Part shown: one piece after another, positions 1-6,477 of the stretch
Layout: each line of letters starts with the position of its first letter
Numbering within the stretch: the first letter of the stretch is position 1
Source: Fidelibacterota bacterium
GTDB taxonomy: Bacteria; Fidelibacterota; UBA8477
Assembly (NCBI GenBank): GCA_021734045.1
Contig: JAIPJR010000101.1
Location: 1-7,415, forward strand
Direction: 5' to 3'
Length of the DNA stretch: 7,415 nucleotides
Notes under the pieces: model-generated
Told to the model about the DNA's origin: nothing
What the model saw: only the letters and a program-made list of their open reading frames with translations
The model's database searches: none
Program-made: the position numbers and the translations under genes

Positions 1-1
1 A

Positions 2-250
2 ACCACCATCCGGTATGACCTGCCGGAAGCAGGCCGGATTCGGGTGGCAGTTTATGATATCCGGGGACGGCTTGTCACAACGCTCACAAATGAAGACAAA
101 CAGCCGGGTTCATATCAAGTGCAATGGCAGGGTAAGGATACATCTGGCCGGATGGTTGGTTCAGGGCTCTATTTCTACACGCTGGAAGCCCTAGCTACCG
201 GAGGTAACCAGACATTTCGTTCCAGCCGTAAGATGCTGCTGATGAAATGA
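2..250 (+). CDS. C-terminal end of a secreted protein with a FlgD-like / type IX sorting domain (5' truncated by window)
   Basis: The reading frame is open from the first complete codon and ends with TGA at 248-250, giving 82 visible residues; the true start lies outside the window. The visible part matches the FlgD Ig-like / T9SS type A sorting domain pattern: TTIRYDLPEAG, then VAVYDIRGRLV, then a turn with PGSYQVQWQGKD, then GLYFYTLEA, and a basic end RKMLLMK. In the FCB group such C-terminal domains are the last 70-90 residues of large, otherwise unrelated exported proteins (peptidases, adhesins, hydrolases), and in lineages with a type IX system they direct passage across the outer membrane. 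The function of the missing body cannot be inferred. The GTG at 44 is only an internal Val codon, not a start. The gene is convergent with the DUF58 operon and followed by repeat-rich DNA. Confidence is high for the domain class and moderate for type IX secretion itself, since no secretion genes are in view. Confidence 0.85.
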   Translation, partial: TTIRYDLPEAGRIRVAVYDIRGRLVTTLTNEDKQPGSYQVQWQGKDTSGRMVGSGLYFYTLEALATGGNQTFRSSRKMLLMK

Positions 251-272
251 ATGTGCGAATTGGCGGATGGGC

Positions 273-324
273 GGATTGAGTCGCTTTGCTCCTCTTACTC
301 CGCTTTGCTCCGTTTGACGGATTG
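273..324 (+). repeat. 52-bp direct repeat, copy 1
   Basis: The first 27 bases (GGATTGAGTCGC through CTTACT) are identical to those of copy 2 at 566-617. Over the full 52 bases I count 5 mismatches, all in an 18-base inner section built on CGCTTTGCTCCG / CGCTCCGCTTCG words; both copies end with CGGATTG. Copy 1 is flanked by more GGCGGATGG/GCGGATT sequence. The same GGATTG word opens and closes the unit, which suggests growth or shuffling by short tandem units. Confidence 0.85.
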
Positions 325-344
325 TCAATTGACGAATAGCTTGT

Positions 345-366
345 CCTCCCCTTGAGATAAGGGAGG
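345..366. other. C-rich/G-rich hairpin downstream of the sorting-domain gene
   Basis: CCTCCC (345-350) pairs with GGGAGG (361-366), and the stem continues through TT/AA after a one-base bulge (C351) to a GAGAT loop. It lies 95 nt after the stop codon at 248-250. No T-tract follows on the plus strand (the next bases are GTTCGACC), so it is a poor intrinsic terminator. It is more likely part of the intergenic repeat set or a 3'-end-stabilising structure. A 10-bp perfect palindrome GTCAATTGAC lies just before it at 324-333. Confidence 0.45.
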
Positions 367-406
367 GTTCGACCTATCGTTGAATTAGCTGGAAAGCGTG
401 GGGTGT

Positions 407-519
407 AACCCCGTCAGGGGTTTTCTATTTTTCACCCGTAATAATTTCAGGAAACCCCTACAGGGTTCATGTGATACACTGGGAAACGCTGCTACAGATA
501 GAAAACACCTCCGGTGTTT
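407..519. repeat. Three-hairpin intergenic element
   Basis: Three small palindromes follow one another at roughly 46-50 bp spacing. AACCCC-GTCA-GGGGTT is at 407-422, AACCC-CTACA-GGGTT at 453-467, and AAACACC-TCC-GGTGTTT at 503-519. The outer two are also linked in inverted orientation: GGGGTTTTCTAT (417-428) is the reverse complement of ATAGAAAACACC (498-509) apart from one base. The element could therefore fold either as three local stem-loops or as one long imperfect hairpin. Each palindrome has the form of a short A/C-rich arm around a G/C centre, as in mobile-like REP/MITE intergenic repeats. No transposase is nearby. Family identity is unknown to me. Confidence 0.6.
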
Positions 520-565
520 CTTGCCGCTTTCGTTTTACAAGAACACCAAATGAAGCCGGATGAGT

Positions 566-617
566 GGATTGAGTCGCTTTGCTCCTCTTACTTCGCTCCG
601 CTTCGTTTGTCGGATTG
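566..617 (+). repeat. 52-bp direct repeat, copy 2
   Basis: This is the second copy of the unit at 273-324, in the same orientation and 241 bp after the end of copy 1 (27 identical leading bases, 5 mismatches over 52). It is followed by further GGAT-containing words (CGGATGTTCGGATAATCGGATG, about 618-640), so the repeat grades into short GGAT-rich sequence. The two copies bracket the C-rich hairpin and the three-hairpin element. Confidence 0.85.
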
Positions 618-770
618 CGGATGTTCGGATAATCGGATGAGCGGGCATCAGTGGAGAGGAGAACTGTCTGTCTCTCCTCGGTACATTCCCTGGACCGGCA
701 CAGAAAGCATCATTCAATCTTAGCAAGCTCTGCATCTTCTATTCACCTCCGAGTAAATCTCAAAGCCGGA

Positions 771-838
771 ATCCGTTCAATCCGTGTCATCCGTGGTAAA
801 AATAATCTTCATCTGTGTTTGTCTGTGTTCATCTGTGG
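771..838 (+). repeat. Degenerate 10-bp-period block (CCGTG / CTGTG words)
   Basis: The first part carries two units, CAATCCGTG (778-786) and TCATCCGTGG (787-796). After a short A-rich spacer come three clean 10-base units: TCATCTGTGT (809-818), TTGTCTGTGT (819-828) and TCATCTGTGG (829-838). I recognise this kind of text from intergenic regions of many environmental bacterial genomes, where CCGTG- and CTGTG-type words recur in noncoding spacers. The recognition is from memory and untested here. A function is not known to me. Confidence 0.65.
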
Positions 839-952
839 CAAAAGTGAGAGAATTCCCAAATCACAAGAACCAAATCTCAAACAAATTCCAACTCGCTAAA
901 TCTTAATTCTAAAAATGGAAATCCAGCCCCCACAAACAATTTAGGTTTTTCA

Positions 953-994
953 CGCTGTGGCCTCGGTCCTTGCTCCAGGTTCACGGTGGTTTCG
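953..994 (+). repeat. Second degenerate repeat block (CTGTGGCCTCGGT type)
   Basis: CGCTGTGGCC, CTCGGTCCTT, GCTCCAGGTT and CACGGTGGTTTCG read as decayed copies of the same approximately 10-base pattern (C-T-X-X-G-T-G-G) seen at 771-838. They end in the GGTGGTTTCG word and then CCGCCCAATCCGC, which resembles the GGATTG/CGGATT words of the 52-bp repeat on the opposite strand. One minus-strand frame is open across it, but it has no start or ribosome-binding site and consists of repeat translation. Confidence 0.4.
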
Positions 995-1032
995 TAATCC
1001 GCCCAATCCGCACCATCGGAGCTAAAAAAATA

Positions 1033-1079
1033 ACCTTTGCAAACTTGGCGTCTTACTCTGCGCCCTTTGCGGTTCAGGT
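1033..1079 (+). repeat. Third degenerate repeat block (TTTGCG / CTCTGCG words)
   Basis: Words CCTTTGCAAAC, TTGGCGTCTTA, CTCTGCGCC and CTTTGCGGTTCAGG recur at about 10-12 base spacing, ending 13 bases before the DUF58 stop codon. This is the same style of low-complexity intergenic block as at 771-838 but with a TTTGCG core. It sits immediately 3' of the operon on its transcribed strand. A run of seven A (1024-1030; T on the minus strand) follows it in the direction of operon transcription, but only a weak TTTGCAAA palindrome precedes that run, so a terminator is not convincing. Confidence 0.45.
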
Positions 1080-1092
1080 CTTAATTCGTTTA

Positions 1093-1989
1093 CTAATGCA
1101 ACCGGCGGCGCTTATTCAGATAAGAGGATAATGCCAGATCCAACGGCTGATCCGTTGTGAGGCGCACATAATCGCTGTTCTGCTCACGGGCACCATCTTT
1201 CAGGGTCTCGCAAAATTGATTCACAGCCTCTCGATAGGCTTTCTGAATATGCCAGGGTTCGGTGGCCAGCATATCACCCGATTCCATGTCATAAAACTTG
1301 GTGTGGGCGTCAAAACTAAAGGCCATTTCCTGGGGATCCAGAATGTGAAACAGTATCACTTCATGATTGTCATGACGAAAGTGTTTTAAACCACCCAGAA
1401 TCTTTTCCGGCTCATCGAACAGGTCGGAAATCACAATGACCAGCCCGCGCCGGTTAATCCGCTCGGCTAAATGATGCAACGAATCACCCACCGCCGTTTC
1501 CGGTCCCGGCTCAATTCCCTCCAGTTGCGACAAAATGGCATTCAGCGTACTGGGTCGCGAGGAAGGTCGCAAGTGCTGGCGGATTTTTGCGTCAAAAAGC
1601 GTCAATCCAACGGCGTCCTGTTGGTGCAGCATGAGATAGGTGAGCGCGGCCGCCAGGTAGCTGGCGTACTGGAGCTTGGTTACACCGGCCGATCCGTAAG
1701 CCATGGAGTTTGATACATCCACCAGCAGGTGCGCCTTTAAGTTGGTCTCTTCTTCAAATTGCTTGATGTAAAACCGGTCGGTTTTACCGTAAAGCTTCCA
1801 GTCCAGGTGCCGCAAATCATCTCCGGGTCCGTAGGCGCGGTGTTCGGCAAATTCCACCGAAAACCCGTGGTAGGGACTTTTGTGCAGCCCCACAATAAAT
1901 CCTTCTACCACCATCCGCGCCCGCAGGTGCATGTTGGCCAGCGTGGCAATGGTTTCCGGTTTCAGGTATTTTCTTTTATCAATTTCCAT
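1093..1989 (-). CDS. DUF58 domain protein with vWA-like fold (MoxR partner)
   Basis: The 298-residue product belongs to the DUF58 family. The family core is seen at residues 53-83 (YGPGDDLRHLDWKLYGKTD then FYIKQFEEETNL). A vWA-like region follows, starting LLVDVSNSM with an intact metal-binding DxSxS (D91, S93, S95), a candidate MIDAS Thr near 165, and the strand VIVISDLFD (D189). There is no signal peptide and no evident membrane segment, so this is the short soluble form; many DUF58 proteins instead carry two N-terminal membrane helices. DUF58 proteins are genomic partners of MoxR ATPases and are thought to act as adaptors or targets in assembly of envelope or enzyme complexes; the exact role here is unknown. 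The ATG at 1987-1989 begins 12 nt after the upstream stop codon. No clear ribosome-binding site precedes it, so translational coupling is likely. It is the last gene of the operon. Confidence 0.9.
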   Translation of the reverse strand: MEIDKRKYLKPETIATLANMHLRARMVVEGFIVGLHKSPYHGFSVEFAEHRAYGPGDDLRHLDWKLYGKTDRFYIKQFEEETNLKAHLLVDVSNSMAYGSAGVTKLQYASYLAAALTYLMLHQQDAVGLTLFDAKIRQHLRPSSRPSTLNAILSQLEGIEPGPETAVGDSLHHLAERINRRGLVIVISDLFDEPEKILGGLKHFRHDNHEVILFHILDPQEMAFSFDAHTKFYDMESGDMLATEPWHIQKAYREAVNQFCETLKDGAREQNSDYVRLTTDQPLDLALSSYLNKRRRLH

Positions 1990-2001
1990 GGATTAACTAC
2001 A

Positions 2002-4920
2002 TCAGAACGGGTTTACCAGCGCCAGCCGGAAATAGGTGTGGTCTTTTAGCAGTGTCTCATTCTGAAAATCTTTGTTGGACCAGAAATCGGCATCACCACC
2101 CACACCGTAGGAGAGAATCACAAAAGCCATGTCACCCACTCCCACATTGGCCTTGAGCTCCAGACCAAAGGTTTGCAATGCTTTTTGAGTATCACCTTCG
2201 GGTGTTGGTGTGAGTAGCTTTCTGACCACACCAACATCACTGAAAAGAGCGCCGGTAAAGTGATTCAGGGTAATACCCAACAAGTTAGCGGGAATCGCCG
2301 GAATGAAGGGAAAACGCAATTCCGTCACCTGGTAGAGTACCTCACGACCATAGTAATTTTCCTGCTGGCCCCGCAGATTGTATGTCTCGTAAGGATATAA
2401 CAAGCCAGCCAACATACCCGACAGTGTGCCGGGTGAATAGTAGAGCGGCATGGTATTGAGCAACCCAATCCGGTCCTGATAAGGCACCGAGCCGGTGTGT
2501 TTTTCCCATTTAGCCCGCACATAGGCCACAAATGGTGTGGGACCAAGCTGCAGATTGGTGAACCCGTCCAACCACAATTTCTGGTAATCCGCATCACCCC
2601 ATAGCTTGGATGAAACCAATTCCGCCCGGGCATTGAATCCGGTACCCGTATAAGGTAGCCAGACCATCCCCTTGTGGGGGCGCTGGGCCTTCCAGCGGTA
2701 ATCCAGTACCAGACTACCTTCCCGCAAACCATCCACCAGGGAGTCTTGTACAATGTCTTTGGAGAAGCCCAGCACCTTGCGGGTGTGGAATTGTAGCGCC
2801 GTACTTAGGAAATGGTTGGAAAACAGGCTTTTCCCCGAATTCATGGGAACAGCCGCCATCACGCCCCCGCCATTGACGGCCTCATAAATACTGCCTTCTG
2901 TGTTTACCCGCTGATTATAGCCAAGATTATACTGAGCATAAACACTCAGGATCGGCCAATAATTCAGGTTGGAGTAAGCGGCTGAGCCCCACAACAAACT
3001 ACCATCCCATTCGATACTGCTGCCGGCGGAGAACACGTGCTTTCCCAACGCATCTGAGCCCACATACAGGCCGGTGAGTCCCTGATCATCAGGCAAAATA
3101 AACCATGTCAGGGGACGCAAGGTTCTTAGGCCCCGATAGGGATGCTGACTCAGGATTTCCGGTGGTTTGGTATAGTCAATCTCGGGGATAACCGGGTCCG
3201 GACTTTTCGTCCGCCAGGCCGACCAGCGGTCACGGATGTGAAATGGTAACGGCTCAATCGAGCGATCAGCAGCGATTGAAACCAACCGCACCGTATCCAC
3301 ATCGGCCAGGGTTGATGTGAGAATGCCCTCGGACTTTGGGATGCGTTGAATCGCGTACACCGCTTCGGCCACATCGGTCATTTGTACCAGGGTGTCTGTC
3401 GAATCCACTGCCACATGATACAGATTGGGCGTTTCATTACGGTAAGATGTAAAAACAATACCGGTCCCGTCACTGGTCCAGACTGGATTCAGATCCTCCG
3501 TATAATCGTTCGTTAGTTTCCGGAAACCGGTGCCGTCAACATTGACCACAGCAATATCGGTAAAGCCGCTGGTATCCTGAATGGCCATGGCAATCCGGGC
3601 ATAATCGGGTGAAAATTGGGGCTGGCGAATCTGAACATCACCGGTGAACCAGGTGACCTTTTTAACCTGACGCTGTTCATCGTTGCTCACCTGGTAGATA
3701 TTGCTGGTTTCACCCACGGGATGAGCCACAAACCAGACCGATTGGGAATCCGGGCCGAAAACCGGATGCAGGGCTCGCATATCTTCCGTCAGCCAGCGTT
3801 TGTGTTTCCCGTCCCGATCCATGATGCGCAGGTCATTGAGCAGGCTGCCGTGTTTGCCACGATGCAGTTCCGACACCACAATCTGATTTCCTGTGGGTGA
3901 CCAGGCGGGATGATTGTTGAATGACCCCACATGAATACGCTTCACGGTTTGATTAGAATCGGTGGATGCCACATACAAACCCTGAAAGTACTGTTTGTCT
4001 GATTGCCGTCCCAGGATAGCGATGGCGCTTGAATCGGGCGCGATACTGATACCAACAACATCTTTGAACCCGGCGAGCTTAAAGCTCTCACCAACTTCAT
4101 CCACGCCCTCTTTCTGACCCTTCAGGGTGTAATAATAGGTGTCCATTACCCGGCGCCATTCTTCGTCAAATTCTTTTACCGGTTTCCCCACGGCTTCTTC
4201 AAAGGCTTTGTCAAAGTCATACCAAATAGGATATTTCTGATCCTCTTCGTCCAGGTAGATGCGGTGCCTCCCAATCTTCACCAGCGTGGAATCACCATAT
4301 TTCCAAGCCAGATACAGCACCTTGGCGTATCCCATATTATGGGCTTCTAATCTGTGGAGAATGTTGTTATAACTGTGAATTTTTAAGGCATTATCAGCGC
4401 GTCCCACCCGCCAGATTTCCGTGTTGTACTCGGCCATGCCCTCCAACCACCAACCCGGCACAGTCAGTTGGCTCCACAAACCAGCCCAGGTTTCGTGAGC
4501 ATGAAATTGCGCGACATGCTGGAATTCATGAGCCAGCACCAGCCTAAGCCATTTTTCCGAACCGCCGAAATGTCCCGCCACGTCATTCTGACTGACCCAG
4601 ATGAATATCTGATCCGATGGCATGGCAAAGCCATTCATCACCTCATCTTCCGTGGTGAGTGTCACATCCGTTTTTCCCCACGGCTCCACCTGAATCTGTT
4701 CCAGGATAACCGGATACACCTGCTCGGCGATTTGAGCAGCTTTCAGTGCAATGCTTTCAATACCGTTGTGATAATGGATGTTGAAATGCTCGGTTTCCAG
4801 CGTGTACCAGGTCAGCTCGGGATGGGTGCGTTGGTTCCAGGCAAAGAAGCCCGCCTGGCCTATCAGACTTGAAATAGTTAGACTGAAAATAAGTAAGCGG
4901 ATTAAGAAAGTTGCGCGCAT
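2002..4920 (-). CDS. Outer-membrane fusion: gluzincin-like metallopeptidase, TolB-like propeller, BamA-type barrel
   Basis: Residues are numbered from the ATG at 4920 (972 aa). Residues 1-22 form a signal peptide (basic MRATFLIR, then LLIFSLTISSLIGQA). Residues about 35-265 are peptidase-like: HEFQH (131-135) fits the zinc motif HExxH, and WWLEGMAEY (157-165) supplies the likely third ligand E160, as in MA-clan peptidases. Residues about 285-560 hold at least five WD40-like/PD40 blades of TolB type: SIAPDSS, PAWSPTGNQI, PVFGPDSQSV, PQFSPDYARI and PVWTSDGTGI. From about 585 to the end lies a D15/BamA-like beta-barrel with YNLRGQQ (846-852), TELRFPF (866-872) and a terminal Phe. The protein is therefore predicted to be outer-membrane anchored, with the first two domains probably periplasmic. 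The substrate is unknown. An in-frame TTG at 4926 would add two residues, but ATG 4920 lies 10 nt after AGGA and is preferred. The frame is intact. Confidence 0.85.
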   Translation of the reverse strand: MRATFLIRLLIFSLTISSLIGQAGFFAWNQRTHPELTWYTLETEHFNIHYHNGIESIALKAAQIAEQVYPVILEQIQVEPWGKTDVTLTTEDEVMNGFAMPSDQIFIWVSQNDVAGHFGGSEKWLRLVLAHEFQHVAQFHAHETWAGLWSQLTVPGWWLEGMAEYNTEIWRVGRADNALKIHSYNNILHRLEAHNMGYAKVLYLAWKYGDSTLVKIGRHRIYLDEEDQKYPIWYDFDKAFEEAVGKPVKEFDEEWRRVMDTYYYTLKGQKEGVDEVGESFKLAGFKDVVGISIAPDSSAIAILGRQSDKQYFQGLYVASTDSNQTVKRIHVGSFNNHPAWSPTGNQIVVSELHRGKHGSLLNDLRIMDRDGKHKRWLTEDMRALHPVFGPDSQSVWFVAHPVGETSNIYQVSNDEQRQVKKVTWFTGDVQIRQPQFSPDYARIAMAIQDTSGFTDIAVVNVDGTGFRKLTNDYTEDLNPVWTSDGTGIVFTSYRNETPNLYHVAVDSTDTLVQMTDVAEAVYAIQRIPKSEGILTSTLADVDTVRLVSIAADRSIEPLPFHIRDRWSAWRTKSPDPVIPEIDYTKPPEILSQHPYRGLRTLRPLTWFILPDDQGLTGLYVGSDALGKHVFSAGSSIEWDGSLLWGSAAYSNLNYWPILSVYAQYNLGYNQRVNTEGSIYEAVNGGGVMAAVPMNSGKSLFSNHFLSTALQFHTRKVLGFSKDIVQDSLVDGLREGSLVLDYRWKAQRPHKGMVWLPYTGTGFNARAELVSSKLWGDADYQKLWLDGFTNLQLGPTPFVAYVRAKWEKHTGSVPYQDRIGLLNTMPLYYSPGTLSGMLAGLLYPYETYNLRGQQENYYGREVLYQVTELRFPFIPAIPANLLGITLNHFTGALFSDVGVVRKLLTPTPEGDTQKALQTFGLELKANVGVGDMAFVILSYGVGGDADFWSNKDFQNETLLKDHTYFRLALVNPF

Positions 4921-4980
4921 AAACAAAATATCCTGTTCAATTCAATGAATGGCGGTTCAAAGGTGGTTGGCCCTCATCGA

Positions 4981-5964
4981 TCAGTCTGTTTCCAGTAGTT
5001 TTGTCACAATCTCATCGGTGCTCACACCATCTGCCTCCGCGTTGAAGTTGGTGAGAACGCGATGTCGCAGGACCGGCAGGGCAACCGATATTATATCGTC
5101 AATTGAAGGTGTGGGATTGCCTTTAAGCGCAGCCATTGTCTTAGCGCCTAACACCAGGTATTGGGATGCCCGGGGACCGGCGCCCCACGCCACCCATTTC
5201 TTGATAAAATCCGGTGCATTGGGCGCGGCAGGCCGGGTTCTGGTTACCAGATCCACCGCAAAAGCAATCACATTATCCGCTACCGGAATCTGGCGGATCA
5301 ATTGCTGATAACCGCGGATTTCATCCCGGGTCAATACTTTCTGCAACGATACTTCCGCCGCTGAGGTCGTAGATTGGACAATTTCTTTTTCCTCATCCAC
5401 TGTGGGATATTCCACCTTCAGATTTAACATGAAGCGATCCAGTTGCGCTTCCGGTAAGGGGTAGGTCCCTTCCTGTTCGATGGGATTCTGCGTCGCCAAG
5501 ACGAAAAAAGGTTCGTCCAGCGTATAGGTCTGGCCACTGGCAGTAACCCGGTGTTCCTGCATGGCTTCCAGCAGTGCAGCCTGGGTTTTGGGTGGTGTCC
5601 GGTTGATTTCGTCCGCCAGCACGATATTGGCAAAAACCGGCCCCTGCACAAACCGGAACGCCCGCTTGCCCGTACTGTGGTCCTCTTCAATAATTTCCGT
5701 CCCGGTAATGTCAGAGGGCATCAGGTCGGGAGTGAACTGAATCCGGTTGAATTTCAAATCCATAATTTCCGAGAGACTTTTAATCAACAGCGTTTTCGCC
5801 AGACCCGGTACACCCACCAGGAGGGCATGTCCCTGCGCCAGCATGGCCACAAAAAGCTGCTCAATGATTTGATTCTGGCCGATAATGGCCTTGCTGATTT
5901 CCGTTTTCAGGGCGGTATAGCTTTTATGTAATGCTTCCAGGCGTTCCAGATCGGAATGACTCAC
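4981..5964 (-). CDS. MoxR-family AAA+ ATPase
   Basis: The 327-residue protein is a complete MoxR-type AAA+ ATPase, the usual length for the family. Visible motifs are Walker A GVPGLAKT (51-58), FTPDLMPSDITG (77-88), the FVQGPVFANIVLADEINR stretch with Walker B acidic pair D118/E119, sensor 1 ATQNPIEQEGTYPLPEAQ (N160), arginine finger in LDRF (R177) and sensor 2 in GAGPRAS (R265). The family remodels or activates protein complexes using ATP, usually with DUF58/vWA partners, and one such partner ends this operon. I chose the GTG at 5964 because AAAGGAGA ends 4 nt before it. A longer frame from GTG 6003 adds 13 hydrophobic/charged residues without a ribosome-binding site. The stop codon lies 60 nt before the next gene, on the same strand. 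A weak -10-like TATTAT (5988-5993) has no good -35. The symbol moxR is used loosely for this family, so none is given. Confidence 0.95.
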   Translation of the reverse strand: MSHSDLERLEALHKSYTALKTEISKAIIGQNQIIEQLFVAMLAQGHALLVGVPGLAKTLLIKSLSEIMDLKFNRIQFTPDLMPSDITGTEIIEEDHSTGKRAFRFVQGPVFANIVLADEINRTPPKTQAALLEAMQEHRVTASGQTYTLDEPFFVLATQNPIEQEGTYPLPEAQLDRFMLNLKVEYPTVDEEKEIVQSTTSAAEVSLQKVLTRDEIRGYQQLIRQIPVADNVIAFAVDLVTRTRPAAPNAPDFIKKWVAWGAGPRASQYLVLGAKTMAALKGNPTPSIDDIISVALPVLRHRVLTNFNAEADGVSTDEIVTKLLETD

Positions 5965-5968
5965 AATT

Positions 5969-5976
5969 TCTCCTTT
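5969..5976 (-). promoter_or_regulatory. Strong ribosome-binding site that sets the MoxR start
   Basis: On the minus strand this reads AAAGGAGA, close to a perfect anti-Shine-Dalgarno match, placed 4 nt before GTG 5964. It supports the shorter 327-residue MoxR product over the 340-residue reading from GTG 6003. Confidence 0.8.
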
Positions 5977-6091
5977 ATCGACAATAAATAATATGTTTGC
6001 CACATGTATTGAATAAGCATCGGGCTGAAAAATAAACGCGGCGGTGTGGTTTGTTTAGTTAAAATTTCGTCCCAAACTGCGTCATTTAGCG

Positions 6092-6178
6092 ACGGGTGTC
6101 GCCCGTGTTTTCCCGGCGTGGGAGGGATTGGACGTAACAATCCCCCTGATCTGCGAAGTTGCCTTCGGGATAGGGGGA
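6092..6178. other. Hairpin cluster between rpmA and the MoxR gene
   Basis: Three stems lie in the 249-bp spacer. Stem 1 is ACGGG/CCCGT at 6092-6106. Stem 2 pairs GGGATTG (6124-6130) with CAATCCC (6138-6144). Stem 3 pairs TCCCCCT (6141-6147) with AGGGGGA (6172-6178) and encloses CGAAG/CTTCG (6154-6167), whose loop reads GCAA on the minus strand, a GNRA tetraloop. Stems 2 and 3 share bases 6141-6144 and cannot form together. None is followed by a T-tract on the minus strand, so a classical terminator is not shown. A T-run on the minus strand (6197-6202) soon after the rpmA stop has no good stem before it, and the palindrome TTAATTAATTAA lies beside it. Confidence 0.5.
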
Positions 6179-6213
6179 GCGTATTAATTAATTAAAAAAC
6201 GGTCGTCAGAGAA

Positions 6214-6474
6214 CTAAGCGTCAGCTGGATAGACACTAATCTGCTTGCGGGATTTGTCTTTGCGTTCGAAAGCGACAACGCCGTCAATCTTGGCGAAGAG
6301 TGTGTCATCACCGCCTTTGCCCACATTTGTACCCGGATGGTAGTGGGTGCCGCGCTGGCGGACAAGAATGCTGCCGGCTGTCACAAACTGACCGCCGAAC
6401 TCTTTCACGCCCAGGCGCTTGGAATGGCTTTCGCGTCCGTTCTTAGAGCTACCAACACCTTTTTTATGTGCCAT
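6214..6474 (-). CDS. rpmA: 50S ribosomal protein L27 (bL27)
   Basis: The 86-residue protein is a full-length bL27: [14 protein letters not shown] at the N-terminus, then [12 protein letters not shown]-type core (here [19 protein letters not shown]), [16 protein letters not shown] and a C-terminal [10 protein letters not shown]. bL27 lies near the peptidyl-transferase centre, its N-terminal tail reaching toward the tRNA ends. The N-terminus has no Firmicutes-style cleavable extension. The ATG follows the rplU stop codon by 3 nt, and its ribosome-binding site AGGAG lies inside the last rplU codons (8 nt before the ATG), so the two genes are translationally linked. obgE, which often follows rpmA, is not present here; a hairpin-rich spacer and the MoxR operon follow instead. 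Confidence 0.97.
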   Translation of the reverse strand: MAHKKGVGSSKNGRESHSKRLGVKEFGGQFVTAGSILVRQRGTHYHPGTNVGKGGDDTLFAKIDGVVAFERKDKSRKQISVYPADA

Positions 6475-6477
6475 GGA

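Larger units (their letters stand above)
251..1092. other. Convergent noncoding gap rich in interspersed repeats
   Basis: This 842-bp stretch separates two genes whose 3' ends face each other. I see no credible gene: the open frames here are under 85 codons, lack ribosome-binding sites, run across the repeats and read as low-complexity or basic peptides. The stretch is a mosaic of repeats annotated separately: two 52-bp direct repeats, a C-rich hairpin, a three-hairpin element, and three blocks of degenerate short-period sequence. Additional minor structure is a hairpin at 656-679 (GAGGAGA / TCTCCTC, 10-nt loop). The A-rich block at about 845-920 (AACCAAATCTC, ACAAATTCCAAC and similar words) also looks like intergenic repeat DNA rather than coding sequence. 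No clear intrinsic terminator with a good stem followed by a T-tract was found for either flanking gene. Confidence 0.75.

Noticed and set aside
514-899. Small open frames on both strands between 514 and 899
   Set aside because: They lack ribosome-binding sites, run across the 52-bp repeat and the CTGTG block, and give compositions (repeated S/R/L/H) typical of translated repeat DNA.
874-1037. Minus-strand open stretch reading GYFFSSDGADWADYET and onward
   Set aside because: It looks briefly protein-like, but it has no start codon with a ribosome-binding site, runs through the degenerate repeat block at 953-994 and an A-rich repeat-like block, and matches no domain I know.
1024-1050. Possible intrinsic terminator for the DUF58 operon (T-run on the minus strand at 1024-1030)
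   Set aside because: Only a weak TTTGCAAA palindrome precedes the T-run; no stable GC-rich stem is seen.
5988-6016. Possible MoxR promoter with TATTAT (5988-5993)
   Set aside because: The hexamer 17 bp upstream reads TTATTC, a poor -35 match, and AT-rich DNA gives such -10-like words by chance.
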